The notes under the pieces are model-generated. The model was not told where the DNA came from. It saw nothing but the letters and a program-made list of their open reading frames with translations, and made no database searches. A stretch of 64,000 nucleotides of DNA. Source: Rhodobacteraceae bacterium WFHF2C18. Lineage in GTDB: Bacteria; Pseudomonadota; Alphaproteobacteria; Rhodobacterales; Rhodobacteraceae. The stretch is from NCBI GenBank assembly GCA_002166865.1, contig NHTQ01000001.1, positions 930,001 to 994,000 on the forward strand, written 5' to 3'. Below are positions 55,886 to 64,000 of this stretch, one piece after another. The first letter of the stretch is position 1. Every line of letters begins with the position of its first letter. The position numbers were made by a program, and so were the translations under genes.

Positions 55886-58511
55886 CCACCTGCGCGAACT
55901 GGTTGCCCTGATTGGCGTCGGGCTTGGACCAGTCCCGCTTGACACCCAGCCACAGCAGGATCGTGCTGGCCACGAAGACCGAGGAATAGGTTCCCACGAT
56001 CACGCCCCAGATCATCGCGAAGACGAAGCCGCGGATCACGTCGCCGCCCAGCACGAACAACGCACCGAGTGCCAGCAGCGTCGTCACGGAGGTCATGACC
56101 GTCCGGCTGAGGGTTTCGTTGATTGACAGGTTCAGGACCTCGGCCAGCGGCTTCTTCTTGTATTTTCGCAGGTTTTCCCGCACCCGGTCGAATACGACGA
56201 CCGTGTCGTTCAGCGAATAGCCCACGATCGTCAGCAGCGCGGCGATGATCGCCAGATCGAACTGTATCTGCAACTCCGAGAAGATCCCGATGGTGATGAC
56301 GACATCGTGCACCAGCGCCGCAACGGCACCAAGCGCGAACTGCCACTCGAAACGCAACCAGATGTAGACAAGCACCGCCGCGATGGCCAGCGCCACGGCG
56401 ATCACCGCGGTCTGGATCAACTCTCCCGACACCTTCGGCCCCACGCTCTCGACAGAGGTGAAGGTAAGATCGGGCGCTACGCCCTGCAGCGCCGTGCGCA
56501 CCTGTTCGATCACGTCGGCGGTGACGCTTTCCTGTCCCTCCTGGGCCTGGATGCGGATCATCGCGACGTTCTGCTCCGGCCCGAAGGTGGGGTCGAAGAC
56601 CTCGGTGATCGTCACGTCGCCCAGTTCCAGCGGCTGAATCGCGTCGCGGTAGGATCCAATGTCGATCGGCTGCGCCGATTCGGTGCGGATCGTGGTCCCG
56701 CCGCGGAAATCGATGCCGTAATTCAGTCCCTGCAAGATGAACGAGCCCGCGGCCACCACGATCAGAAGCGCCGAAATCCCCAGCGACACCTTCCAGCGGC
56801 GGAAGAAATCCCAGCTGGTCTGCCGCGGAATCAGGCGCAGCGCCCGGCCCTGCAGGACCGTCCTGGGCCGCTTGCGCTCGAACCACATGATCAGGATCAG
56901 CCGCGTGACGAAGATCGCGGTGAAGACCGAGGTGACGATCCCCAGCCCCAGCGTGACGGCGAAACCGCGCACAGGCCCCGACCCCATGACGTAAAGGATC
57001 ACCGCCGTGATGAAGGTGGTGATATTGGCGTCGGTGATGGCGCTGAGCGCCTTCTCGTAGCCCAGTTCGATGGCCCGCGCCGGTCCCTTGGCGGTGCGCG
57101 CCTCCTCGCGGATCCGCTCGAAGACCAGGACGTTGGCATCGACCGCCATGCCGATGGTCAGCACGATACCGGCGATGCCGGGCAGCGTCAGCGTCGCGCC
57201 GATCAGGCTCAGCAGGCCGAAGATCAGTCCCACGTTCAGGATGAGCGCCACGTTGGCGAACAGGCCGAAGGTGCCGTAGCTGGCGAACATGTAGGCCAGG
57301 ACCAGCACGAAGGCGACGATACAGGCGATCTTGCCCGCCTCTATGCTGTCGGCGCCCAGTTCGGGGCCGATCGTGCGCTCCTCGAGGAATTCAAGCCCCG
57401 CCGGCAGCGCCCCGGCGCGCAGCAAGACCGCCAGGTTGGTGCTTTCCTCCACGGTGAAGTTGCCGGTGATGATGCCCGAACCGCCGGGAATGTGGCTCTG
57501 GATGACGGGGGCCGAGATGACCTCGTTGTCCAGCACGATGGCGAAGGGGTTGCCGATGTTCTCGGCGGTGTAGTCGCCGAACTGCCGCGCGCCGGTCGGG
57601 TTGAACCGGAAGGAGACGGCCGGCCGCCCGTTCTGGTCGAAATCGGGCTGGGCATCGACCAGTTGATCGCCGGTCACCACCGGCGCGCGTTCGAGGATGT
57701 AGTAGAGGTCCTCATCCTCCATGGCCGACAGGATCTCGTTTCCCGGACCGGGCCGCTCGTCGGGATTGGAGGTGCGCCCCACGACCGGCTGGAAGGTCAG
57801 CTGGGCAGTGGTGCCGATGATTTCCTTGAGTTCGGCGGCGCTGCCCACGCCGGGCACCTGGATCAGGATGCGCTCGGCACCCTGGCGCTGGATGGTGGGT
57901 TCGCGCGTGCCCATCTCGTCGATCCGGCGGCGGATGATCTCGAGCGCCTGGCGCACGGTGCGCTCATCCATGGCGCGCTTTTCCGCCTCGCTCAGCTCCA
58001 CCACGATCTCGCCGCCGTCCACCGAGACGGTGATATCGCTCGCCCCGGTACCGGTGAGGCTGGTCACCGGACGCGCAAGCCCGCGCACCAGGCTCGCGGC
58101 ATAGTCCGCTTCTCCGGGCTTCTCGACCAGCCGGATGCGCAGTTCCGCCGCCTCGGTGTTCTGCAGCCGGATCGGCCCGATGCGGTCACGCTCCTCGCGC
58201 AGCATGTCGCGGATCTCGGGCCACATGCCCTCGATGCGTGAGTCGTAGACATCCGCGACCTGCACCTCGGCCAGAAGATGCGCCCCGCCGCGCAGGTCGA
58301 GACCGAGGTTCACCAGCCCCGAGGGCAGCCACTCGGGCCACATCGCCGCCTCGGCCTGCAGCGCCTCGCCCTGCCGGCCCTGTTCCATGGCACGGACGGC
58401 GTCGTTGTGGGTCTCCACCCGCCCGTAGAAGGCATTCGGCAGGGCGAGCAAGAGGCCAAGGGCGACAAGGCCCCAGATGAGCACGCGTTTCCAGGTCTCG
58501 ATTTGCAGCAT
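55878..58511 (-). CDS. secDF: Fused protein translocase SecDF
   Basis: The 877-residue protein joins SecD (about 1-540) and SecF (about 560-877), which use the proton gradient to help pull exported proteins through SecYEG. SecD part: YGRVETHNDAVRAMEQ, LGLDLRGGAHLLAEV and LGADSIEAGKIA; SecF part: YGIDFRGGTTIRTE and GYSLNDTVVVFDRVREN. A fused form is common in several bacterial groups. yajC precedes by 42 nt. Confidence 0.95.
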   Translation of the reverse strand: MLQIETWKRVLIWGLVALGLLLALPNAFYGRVETHNDAVRAMEQGRQGEALQAEAAMWPEWLPSGLVNLGLDLRGGAHLLAEVQVADVYDSRIEGMWPEIRDMLREERDRIGPIRLQNTEAAELRIRLVEKPGEADYAASLVRGLARPVTSLTGTGASDITVSVDGGEIVVELSEAEKRAMDERTVRQALEIIRRRIDEMGTREPTIQRQGAERILIQVPGVGSAAELKEIIGTTAQLTFQPVVGRTSNPDERPGPGNEILSAMEDEDLYYILERAPVVTGDQLVDAQPDFDQNGRPAVSFRFNPTGARQFGDYTAENIGNPFAIVLDNEVISAPVIQSHIPGGSGIITGNFTVEESTNLAVLLRAGALPAGLEFLEERTIGPELGADSIEAGKIACIVAFVLVLAYMFASYGTFGLFANVALILNVGLIFGLLSLIGATLTLPGIAGIVLTIGMAVDANVLVFERIREEARTAKGPARAIELGYEKALSAITDANITTFITAVILYVMGSGPVRGFAVTLGLGIVTSVFTAIFVTRLILIMWFERKRPRTVLQGRALRLIPRQTSWDFFRRWKVSLGISALLIVVAAGSFILQGLNYGIDFRGGTTIRTESAQPIDIGSYRDAIQPLELGDVTITEVFDPTFGPEQNVAMIRIQAQEGQESVTADVIEQVRTALQGVAPDLTFTSVESVGPKVSGELIQTAVIAVALAIAAVLVYIWLRFEWQFALGAVAALVHDVVITIGIFSELQIQFDLAIIAALLTIVGYSLNDTVVVFDRVRENLRKYKKKPLAEVLNLSINETLSRTVMTSVTTLLALGALFVLGGDVIRGFVFAMIWGVIVGTYSSVFVASTILLWLGVKRDWSKPDANQGNQFAQVDA

Positions 58512-58553
58512 TGTCCCGCCTTTTCCGAGGGTTGCAGGGCGCGGGCGCGCGGA

Positions 58554-58835
58554 TCAGCTCTCCGCCGGTTCGGTCTTGTTGAGCACCTGCGCGACCGTGG
58601 ACTTCACCACGCGGACCTTCACGCCCTGCGCCAGTTCGACCTCGATCTCGTCGTCGTCCTTGACCTTGGTCACCTTGCCGATCAGCCCGCCCTGGGTGAC
58701 CACCTGATCGCCACGGCGCAGCCCCTCGACCATCGCCTTGTGTTCCTTGAGCTTTTTCTGCTGGGGCCGGATCAGCAGGAAATACATGATCGCGAAGATC
58801 AGGATAAGCGGAATGAACTGGCCGATGGCTTCCAT
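58554..58835 (-). CDS. yajC: Preprotein translocase subunit YajC
   Basis: The 93-residue protein has one membrane helix ([20 protein letters not shown]) followed by [21 protein letters not shown] and [20 protein letters not shown], the complete YajC pattern. ATG 58835 is the family start; the upstream frame extension is unlike YajC. It is the first gene of the yajC-secDF-ccm run; the 146-nt region upstream holds a CCGTACGG element. Confidence 0.95.
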   Translation of the reverse strand: MEAIGQFIPLILIFAIMYFLLIRPQQKKLKEHKAMVEGLRRGDQVVTQGGLIGKVTKVKDDDEIEVELAQGVKVRVVKSTVAQVLNKTEPAES

Positions 58836-58955
58836 TGGGGTGGGATCCTCTGTGTCATGGGCGCGGGCGTCCCCGCGAATTGGCCGCGAACCTATGGCGG
58901 GCGGGACCCTTTTGCAAGGCGGGAAAGGCGCCGCCCGACGCAAGGTCGGCACGGC

Positions 58956-58976
58956 CCGTACGGCCCCGCCGTACCG
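58956..58976. repeat. CCGTACGG element, copy C
   Basis: CCGTACGG (58956-58963) and CCGTACCG (58969-58976) flank a short CCCCG spacer, giving a GTACGG/CCGTAC hairpin. The minus strand of 58956-58975 matches copy B (51971-51990) with one mismatch. It lies between divergent yajC and the decayed gene before serS. Confidence 0.7.
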
Positions 58977-58981
58977 CCCCG

Positions 58982-59395
58982 ATGGCTGGTGCTCTGCCGA
59001 GCGTGACGGTCATTGCGCTCTTCCTCCTTGCGGTCGTGACCGCCTTCGCGATGCTGGGCGGCGCGGTGTTCGGGTCTGCGCTGGACTGGCCGCGCGCCAC
59101 CCTCGGCACCGGCGCAGTCACCGAGGCCCTGATCGGCGCGCCCTTCGTCATCTGGCGCGCGGTCATGGCGCAGAAAGAGGCCGATATCGCCGGACAGGGC
59201 CACATCACCGACAGGTTCCACAAAGCGGTCGAGGGACCAGGGGCCGAAAAGAAGGCGAACCGGATCGGGCGGCCTGTCTTGCTACAGGAGACGGACCCGA
59301 AGCCTTTGGAAGTGGACCTCCGGTTCAATGAGGAGAAGCGCACTGTCATCGAGTGGCAGGCGGATCCGGGGGGGTATGCGCCGCCGGAGGAGACG
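58982..59395 (+). pseudogene. Truncated membrane-anchored Rhodobacterales hypothetical gene
   Basis: The frame starts [20 protein letters not shown], one membrane helix, then [20 protein letters not shown] and [20 protein letters not shown], which I recognise as the N-terminal part of a widespread Rhodobacteraceae family whose C-terminal half normally contains VRIGAIYALERI. Here that half is missing: after about residue 137 the sequence becomes repeat DNA, and no stop codon occurs before serS. It is best read as a gene truncated by repeat insertion or decay. The boundary at about 59395 is approximate. Expression is uncertain. Confidence 0.55.
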
Positions 59396-59407
59396 GGCGG
59401 CCGAGAG

Positions 59408-59511
59408 GCCCCGGGTCAGGCCCGGGGCATGGGCCACTTGCCCTCCCCCCGTCCCGGCCCCCGCGCCGGGACCTCTGCCCGGGCAAAGAGGCCCCGGATC
59501 AAGTCCGGGGC
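59408..59511. repeat. Cluster of GC-rich palindromes upstream of serS
   Basis: Three perfect hairpins in a row: GCCCCGGG/CCCGGGGC (59408-59428), GTCCCGGC/GCCGGGAC (59451-59472) and GCCCCGGA/TCCGGGGC (59491-59511), the last preceded by AAGAGG and with loop TCAAG. A degenerate further copy (CCCTGGATCAAATCCGCGG) follows near 59516-59534. The AAGAGG plus CCCGGATCAAGTCCGGG arrangement matches the repeat at 12194-12256 on the other strand. Confidence 0.7.
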
Positions 59512-59629
59512 GGGCCCCTGGATCAAATCCGCGGCGGGCAGGCAAGGCCGGGTGCCCCCGCCCTACACCTTTGAAAAAATCTCGGGCATAAGGCGGCAAA
59601 CGAGTCGATCACAGCCCGGGGGACATCCC

Positions 59630-60922
59630 ATGCACGACATCCGCGCGATCCGCGAGAACCCGCAAAGCTTCGACGCCGCGATGGCCCGGCGGGGGGTGGC
59701 GGACGCCTCGTCCGAGATCCTCAGGCTCGACGAGGCGCGCCGCGCCCGGATCCATGCCGCCGAGACGGCCCAGGCCGCGCAGAACAAGGCCAGCAAGGAG
59801 GTGGGCAAGGCCAAGGCCCGCGGCGACGAGGCCGAGTTCGAGCGGCTGCGTGCGCTGGTGGCCGAGAAGAAGGCCGAGGTCGCCGCCAAGCAGGCCGAGG
59901 CCAAGGAGCTGGACCAGCAGCTGACCGACCTGCTGATGCGCCTGCCGAACCTGCCGCTGGACGATGTCCCCGAAGGCGCTGACGAGGACGACAACGTCGA
60001 GATCCGCCGCTGGGGCGCGCCGCGCGACTTCGATTTCACCCCCAAGGAGCATTTCGAGATCGCGGGCGTGAAACCGGGCATGGACTTCGAGGCGGCGGCG
60101 AAGCTTTCGGGATCGCGTTTCGTCGTCATGTCGGGGGCCGTGGCCCGGATCCACCGGGCGCTGGCCCAGTGGATGCTCGACTTGCATGTCGAGGAGAACG
60201 GCCTGACCGAGACCTGGACCCCGGTGCTGGTACGCGACGAGATGATGGAGGGTACCGGGCAGTTGCCGAAGTTCGGCGAGGACAGCTACCGCACCACCAA
60301 CGGCTGGTGGCTGGTGCCCACGGCCGAGGTCACGCTGACCAACCTCGTCAACGGCGAGGTGGTCGAGGCTGACAGCCTGCCCCGCCGCCACGTGGCGCAT
60401 ACGCAGTGCTTCCGCTCGGAGGCGGGCAGCGCGGGCAAGGACACCGCCGGCATGCTGCGCCAGCACCAGTTCGAGAAGGTCGAGATGGTCTCGATCACGC
60501 ATCCCGACCAGAGCCTGGCGGAGCACGAGCGGATGACCGCATGCGCCCAGGACGTCCTGGAACGGCTGGGCCTGCCGTACCGCACCGTGGTCCTGTGCAC
60601 GGGCGACATGGGATTCGGCGCGCGCAAGACCCACGACATCGAGGTCTGGCTGCCGGGCCAGGGCAGATACCGCGAGATCAGCTCGGTCTCGGTCTGCGGG
60701 GATTTCCAGGCGCGACGGATGAACGCGCGGTTCAAGCCGGCCGAGGGCGGCAAGCCGCAGTTCCTGCACACGCTGAACGGGTCGGGCCTGGCGGTGGGGC
60801 GCGCGTTGATCGCGGTCTTGGAAAATGGCCAGCAGGCGGACGGATCGGTGGATCTGCCGGCGGCGCTGCGGCCCTACCTGCGCGGCAAGACGCGGCTGTC
60901 GGCGGACGGCGTGCTTGTGTGA
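59630..60922 (+). CDS. serS: Seryl-tRNA synthetase
   Basis: The 430-residue class II synthetase charges tRNA-Ser. An N-terminal coiled-coil tRNA-binding arm (about 30-100, rich in Lys/Glu/Ala) precedes the catalytic core with motif 2 [20 protein letters not shown] and motif 3 region [16 protein letters not shown]; the serine-binding segment PTAEVTLTN is present. ATG 59630 with GGGGGA upstream gives the normal start [11 protein letters not shown]; the frame is open further upstream only because of the truncated gene and repeats. Confidence 0.96.
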   Translation: MHDIRAIRENPQSFDAAMARRGVADASSEILRLDEARRARIHAAETAQAAQNKASKEVGKAKARGDEAEFERLRALVAEKKAEVAAKQAEAKELDQQLTDLLMRLPNLPLDDVPEGADEDDNVEIRRWGAPRDFDFTPKEHFEIAGVKPGMDFEAAAKLSGSRFVVMSGAVARIHRALAQWMLDLHVEENGLTETWTPVLVRDEMMEGTGQLPKFGEDSYRTTNGWWLVPTAEVTLTNLVNGEVVEADSLPRRHVAHTQCFRSEAGSAGKDTAGMLRQHQFEKVEMVSITHPDQSLAEHERMTACAQDVLERLGLPYRTVVLCTGDMGFGARKTHDIEVWLPGQGRYREISSVSVCGDFQARRMNARFKPAEGGKPQFLHTLNGSGLAVGRALIAVLENGQQADGSVDLPAALRPYLRGKTRLSADGVLV

Positions 60923-60971
60923 CGCTTGGCGCGGGTGTCAGCGCGGCGCTCGATCCGGCCAACACGTTCAC

Positions 60972-60989
60972 GCCGGGCTGAAGCCCGGC
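60972..60989. repeat. Palindromes in the serS/desaturase convergent gap
   Basis: GCCGGGCT (60972-60979) and AGCCCGGC (60982-60989) form a tight hairpin; a second stem GCGGCGG (61026-61032)/CCGCCGC (61041-61047) follows. The 130-nt gap between convergent genes may use these as terminators, although no T-run is present. The first resembles a common GC-rich intergenic repeat type with a GGGCTGAAGCCC core. Confidence 0.5.
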
Positions 60990-61052
60990 CTACCGCTTGC
61001 CATGCTCGTTGCCCAGCGGCGGCCTGCGGCGGCCGGAACGCCGCCGCCTCGG

Positions 61053-62039
61053 TCACTCGGCCGGCACCGCCGTGCCCGCCCGTGTGCTGGGAAAGGGCAC
61101 GAGTTTTTGCTGGTCCTCGTCCCAGAGCTTGAGGCGGAAGCTTGCCAGCGCTTGCGGCCACTTGATCACGTCGTGCATCTGCAAGGCCTCGGGCAGGTCC
61201 TTCTGGCAGCGGCGCAGGTTGTAGGAGGGGATGCCGGGGTTGAAATGGTGCAGGTCGTGGTAGGCGATGTTGCCGGTGCCCAGGTCCCACAGCCAGCCCA
61301 GATCAAGCGAACTGGACCCCACCAGGGTCGCCTTGCGAAAATCGAGGTCCGGCTTGCGGTCCCAGTACGTATCCTCGAAATTGTGCTGCAGGTAGACGAG
61401 GAACACCCCGATCACCCCGGCCAGCACCGCGCTCGCCCCCAGAACGGCCAGGCCGGCCCAGCCGAGGGTCAGGTACACCACCGCGATGTAGGCCGCGAGC
61501 ATCATATTGTGCGCGACCACGCCCCAGACCCCGACCTTGCGCGTGTTGCGCGGCCAGCGGTAAGCGATGAAGTAGGTGAAGATGCCCCCCAGCGACAGCA
61601 TCACCGCCGGGTTGCGGTAGAGGCGGTACCAAAGCCGGGTCCAGAACGGCGCCGCGTTCCATTCTCGCAGGGTCATCGTGTAGACCTCGGTCGTCTCGCG
61701 GTGTTCGAGGTTGCCGAGGTAGGCGTGGTGGAGGTTATGGTTGTACTGCATCACCCTGAACGGCGTGAGCGAGAAGATCGACAGGATGTAGCCCGCGATA
61801 TCGTTCAGCCGCTTGGTGGCGAAAAGCGAATAGTGGCCGCAGTCGTGCTGCAGAACGTAAAGACGCACGGAGGCGAAGGCGAGCACCACGACCAGCGGCC
61901 CCACGATCCACCACGTGCCGGCGTTGAGGGCCCCGCCGATCAGCGCGGCGCCATAGACCGCGAGGGTGCCCAGGAAGCTGGCCGCGCCCCGCAGGTCACT
62001 TTTCCCGGTGTACTGCTTGGTGAAGTCTCTGATATCCAT
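61053..62039 (-). CDS. Membrane fatty acid desaturase
   Basis: The 328-residue integral membrane di-iron desaturase has the three histidine boxes: HDCGH (65-69), HNLHH (101-105) and HDLHH (261-265), with hydrophobic helices between them. It would introduce a double bond into membrane-lipid acyl chains (or a related hydroxylation). ATG 62039 is chosen: the upstream extension is Arg/Ser-rich and not family-like. The regiospecificity cannot be told. Convergent with serS and divergent from the TspO-like gene. Confidence 0.9.
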   Translation of the reverse strand: MDIRDFTKQYTGKSDLRGAASFLGTLAVYGAALIGGALNAGTWWIVGPLVVVLAFASVRLYVLQHDCGHYSLFATKRLNDIAGYILSIFSLTPFRVMQYNHNLHHAYLGNLEHRETTEVYTMTLREWNAAPFWTRLWYRLYRNPAVMLSLGGIFTYFIAYRWPRNTRKVGVWGVVAHNMMLAAYIAVVYLTLGWAGLAVLGASAVLAGVIGVFLVYLQHNFEDTYWDRKPDLDFRKATLVGSSSLDLGWLWDLGTGNIAYHDLHHFNPGIPSYNLRRCQKDLPEALQMHDVIKWPQALASFRLKLWDEDQQKLVPFPSTRAGTAVPAE

Positions 62040-62199
62040 GAGTTCAGCGTCCCGCCTTGGTTGCCGATGAGACGTAACCGCGAAATTCCTGCAGGCAACA
62101 GTGTAAATTGTGAAACTTTCCTCACGCAAGGCAAGAGCGCAGATCGACCACCGCGGCAGGCGGCATTGAAGCGCCGATGAAAGGACCCATGTCCTCCCC

Positions 62200-62910
62200 A
62201 TGGAACGAATGAAGGCGATCCTCACCCTCACCGCGGCGCTGGCCTTTGCCGCCTCGCCGCTGATGACAACCGGATTCGCCGGCTTCACGCCGGGCCAGTT
62301 CCCCGTGCCGCAGGTCGATCCGCCGGCCCAGCCGGCCGGTTATGCCTTTTCCATCTGGGGGCTGATCTATGTCTGGCTGATCGCCGGCACCGGTTTCGGG
62401 CTGCTCAAGCGGGACACCCACCCGGGCTGGGACGCGTCCCGCTGGCCGCTGTTTGCAAGCCTGGTGCTCGGGGCCGCCTGGATCCCGGTGGCGCAGCTGA
62501 CGCCCGTTTGGGCCACGGTTATGATCTGGCTGATGCTGGCCGGTGCGGTCTGGGCGCTCTTGCGTGCGGGCCCGCAGGACAGGTGGTGGCTGCGCACACC
62601 GATCGCGCTTTACGCGGGGTGGCTGACGGCGGCCTCCTGCGTCGCGCTGGCGCTGGTTGTCGCGGGCTACGGGATCGTGTCGGCACAGGCCGCGGCGCTG
62701 ATCCTGATCGCGGTCGCCCTTGTCATCGCGCTGGCCGTGCAGTGGCACCGGCGTGACACGCCGGAATATGCCCTCGCCGTCATCTGGGCGCTCGTGGGCA
62801 TCGTCGTGGCCAATGCCGCCCCGGCCAACTGGCCCGTCGTGATCCTGTGCACCCTGGGGATTGTCGCGCTCGGCGCCCTGGCCTGGCGCGGCGCGGTGGC
62901 CGCGCGCTAA
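62200..62910 (+). CDS. TspO/MBR-like tryptophan-rich membrane protein
   Basis: The 236-residue protein has six or seven hydrophobic helices. The segment [20 protein letters not shown] resembles the conserved first part of TspO/MBR proteins, which bind porphyrins or cholesterol-like ligands; tryptophans are frequent. It is longer than typical bacterial TspO (about 160 residues), so it belongs to the broader superfamily and the ligand is unknown. ATG 62209 is an alternative start. It ends 4 nt into the der stop region (convergent overlap at 62907-62910). Confidence 0.78.
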   Translation: MERMKAILTLTAALAFAASPLMTTGFAGFTPGQFPVPQVDPPAQPAGYAFSIWGLIYVWLIAGTGFGLLKRDTHPGWDASRWPLFASLVLGAAWIPVAQLTPVWATVMIWLMLAGAVWALLRAGPQDRWWLRTPIALYAGWLTAASCVALALVVAGYGIVSAQAAALILIAVALVIALAVQWHRRDTPEYALAVIWALVGIVVANAAPANWPVVILCTLGIVALGALAWRGAVAAR

Positions 62911-64000
62911 CCCCGGCCGTCCGAGGGCCTGCTCTTGAGGTGCTTGCGCAAGCGTGAGGGCGTGGCCTTCTTCTTGCCCTTGTAGGGGTTCTTGGCGGCC
63001 TGCGACCGCATGGTCAGCCGAATCGGTGTTCCGGGCATGTCGAAATCCTCGCGCAGGCCGTTGACCAGGTAGCGGGTGTAGCTTTCCGGCATCTTGTCGG
63101 GATGCGAGCACATGACCACGAAGCCCGGCGGCCGGGTCTTGACCTGCGTCATGTACCGCAGCTTGATGCGGCGCCCGCCCGGCGCGGGTGGCGGATGGGC
63201 CGCGACCATCTCGGAGAGCCAACGGTTGAGCTGCGCGGTGGGGACGCGCCGGTTCCAGACCTCGCTGGCCTTCTCGACGGCGTCCCGCAGGCGGTCGAGC
63301 CCGCGGCCTGTCTTGGCCGAGACGGTGACCAGCGGCGCGCCGCGCAGTTGCGGCAACAGGCGCTCGAACTCGGCGCGCAGATAGCGCAGCTTGTCCTGCT
63401 TGTCGGTTTCGACGTCCCACTTGTTCACGGCGACAACCACGGCCCGGCCCTCGCGCTCGGCCAGGTCGGCGATGCGCAGGTCCTGTTGCTCGAAAGGAAT
63501 GGCCGCATCCAGAAGAACCACCACCACCTCGGCGAAACGCACGGCCCGCAGCGCATCGGCGACCGAGAGCTTTTCCACCTTGTCCTGCACGCGGGATTTC
63601 TTGCGCATCCCGGCGGTGTCGAAGATGCGCACCGGCAGCCCGGACCAGTCCAGCCGGACCGAGATCGCGTCGCGGGTAATCCCCGCCTCGGGCCCGGTCA
63701 GCAGGCGATCCTCGCCCAGAATGGTGTTCACCAGGGTGGACTTGCCCGCATTGGGCCGGCCGACCACCGCCACCTGAAGGGGCTTGTCGGGCGTGGGCAC
63801 CCGGGCCGGCGCATCCGCCGCGTCCGCGTCCACGGCGACATCGGTTTCCGGTGCCTCCTGTTCGGCACGGTCGGCAAAGACCTCGGCCAGCGGGGCGAGC
63901 GCCGAATAGAGCTCATTCAACCCCTCGCCGTGCTCGGCCGACAGGCGGATCGGTTCGCCAAGGCCGAGGCCGTAGGCCTCGTAGACGCCGGCATCGGCCG
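62907..64000 (-). CDS. der: Ribosome biogenesis GTPase Der (5' end outside window)
   Basis: Der (EngA) is a tandem-domain GTPase needed for 50S assembly. Within the window are the end of the first G domain (…[21 protein letters not shown]), a charged linker, the second G domain with [18 protein letters not shown] and NKWD, and the C-terminal KH-like domain. The frame is open through base 64000, so the start and first G1 motif lie beyond the window. The tail [18 protein letters not shown] is basic as usual. Confidence 0.95.
   Translation of the reverse strand, partial: ADAGVYEAYGLGLGEPIRLSAEHGEGLNELYSALAPLAEVFADRAEQEAPETDVAVDADAADAPARVPTPDKPLQVAVVGRPNAGKSTLVNTILGEDRLLTGPEAGITRDAISVRLDWSGLPVRIFDTAGMRKKSRVQDKVEKLSVADALRAVRFAEVVVVLLDAAIPFEQQDLRIADLAEREGRAVVVAVNKWDVETDKQDKLRYLRAEFERLLPQLRGAPLVTVSAKTGRGLDRLRDAVEKASEVWNRRVPTAQLNRWLSEMVAAHPPPAPGGRRIKLRYMTQVKTRPPGFVVMCSHPDKMPESYTRYLVNGLREDFDMPGTPIRLTMRSQAAKNPYKGKKKATPSRLRKHLKSRPSDGRG

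Noticed and set aside
59516..59534. Fourth hairpin of the serS repeat cluster
   Set aside because: Only a degenerate copy (CCCTGGATCAAATCCGCGG) with mismatched arms; not listed as a separate feature.
58835..60922. 695-residue SerS with a long N-terminal extension
   Set aside because: The extension includes non-coding palindromes and the CCGTACGG element; ATG 59630 has a ribosome-binding sequence and gives the standard SerS start. Kept only as a finding.

Overview
The window reads as chromosome of a high-GC alphaproteobacterium, most likely a member of the Rhodobacteraceae (Roseobacter/Rhodobacter group). I infer this from the protein sequences, from the nuo cluster interrupted by extra reading frames (as described for Paracoccus and Rhodobacter), from the leucine-degradation (liu) cluster, and from the fused SecDF and split ccm genes. 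No rRNA, tRNA, CRISPR array, transposase, phage gene or plasmid origin was found. Nearly every base belongs to a compact protein gene, and most neighbours overlap by 1 to 11 nt or lie only a few nt apart.

Layout: (1) 1-3417, plus strand: tail of an unknown gene, an ExoD-family membrane protein, a glycosyltransferase and a DEAD-box RNA helicase. (2) 25095 down to 3550, minus strand: one run of nuoABCDEFGHIJKLMN followed by birA, coaX and the RNase J gene. All 14 complex I subunits are present. Eight accessory frames are interleaved: a 56-aa two-helix membrane protein (not previously listed because it is short), three predicted lipoproteins, an exported DUF5333-type protein, a small membrane protein, a membrane protein that shares its C-terminal domain with NuoE, and a cysteine-free CMD-fold protein. 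(3) 35297 down to 25273: leucine/isovalerate catabolism (isovaleryl-CoA dehydrogenase, acyl-CoA synthetase, both methylcrotonyl-CoA carboxylase subunits, HMG-CoA lyase, methylglutaconyl-CoA hydratase). A GST and a small unknown frame lie inside it, and an OmpW gene preceded by an FNR-type palindrome interrupts it on the other strand. BirA, encoded in region 2, would biotinylate the carboxylase.

(4) 35441-44559: a DegT-type aminotransferase, phosphoglycolate phosphatase, glmU-glmS (UDP-GlcNAc supply), a lipoprotein, moaA with a probable leaderless promoter, KDO transferase and a further LPS-type glycosyltransferase. (5) 47671 down to 44577: clpS, an RsmC-like methyltransferase, an SDR-fold protein with degenerate catalytic motifs, and hemF. 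(6) A DUF1223 protein, and acnA with a clear terminator. (7) 58835 down to 52011: yajC-secDF-TauE/SafE-Mth938-like-ccmABCDG, joining protein export to cytochrome c maturation. (8) 58982-64000: a decayed gene whose frame runs openly into serS, then serS, a fatty-acid desaturase, a TspO-like protein and the 3' part of der.

The most unusual non-coding signals are three copies of a GC-rich element built around the palindrome CCGTACGG, two composite repeats sharing an AAGAGG plus CCCGG[AG]TCAAG[CT]CCGGG core, a strong promoter with an overlapping TGAACA-gt-TGTTCA operator in front of ivd, and a hairpin over the ribosome-binding region of the RNA helicase. Family assignments come from reading motifs and from memory of the families; no database search was run.
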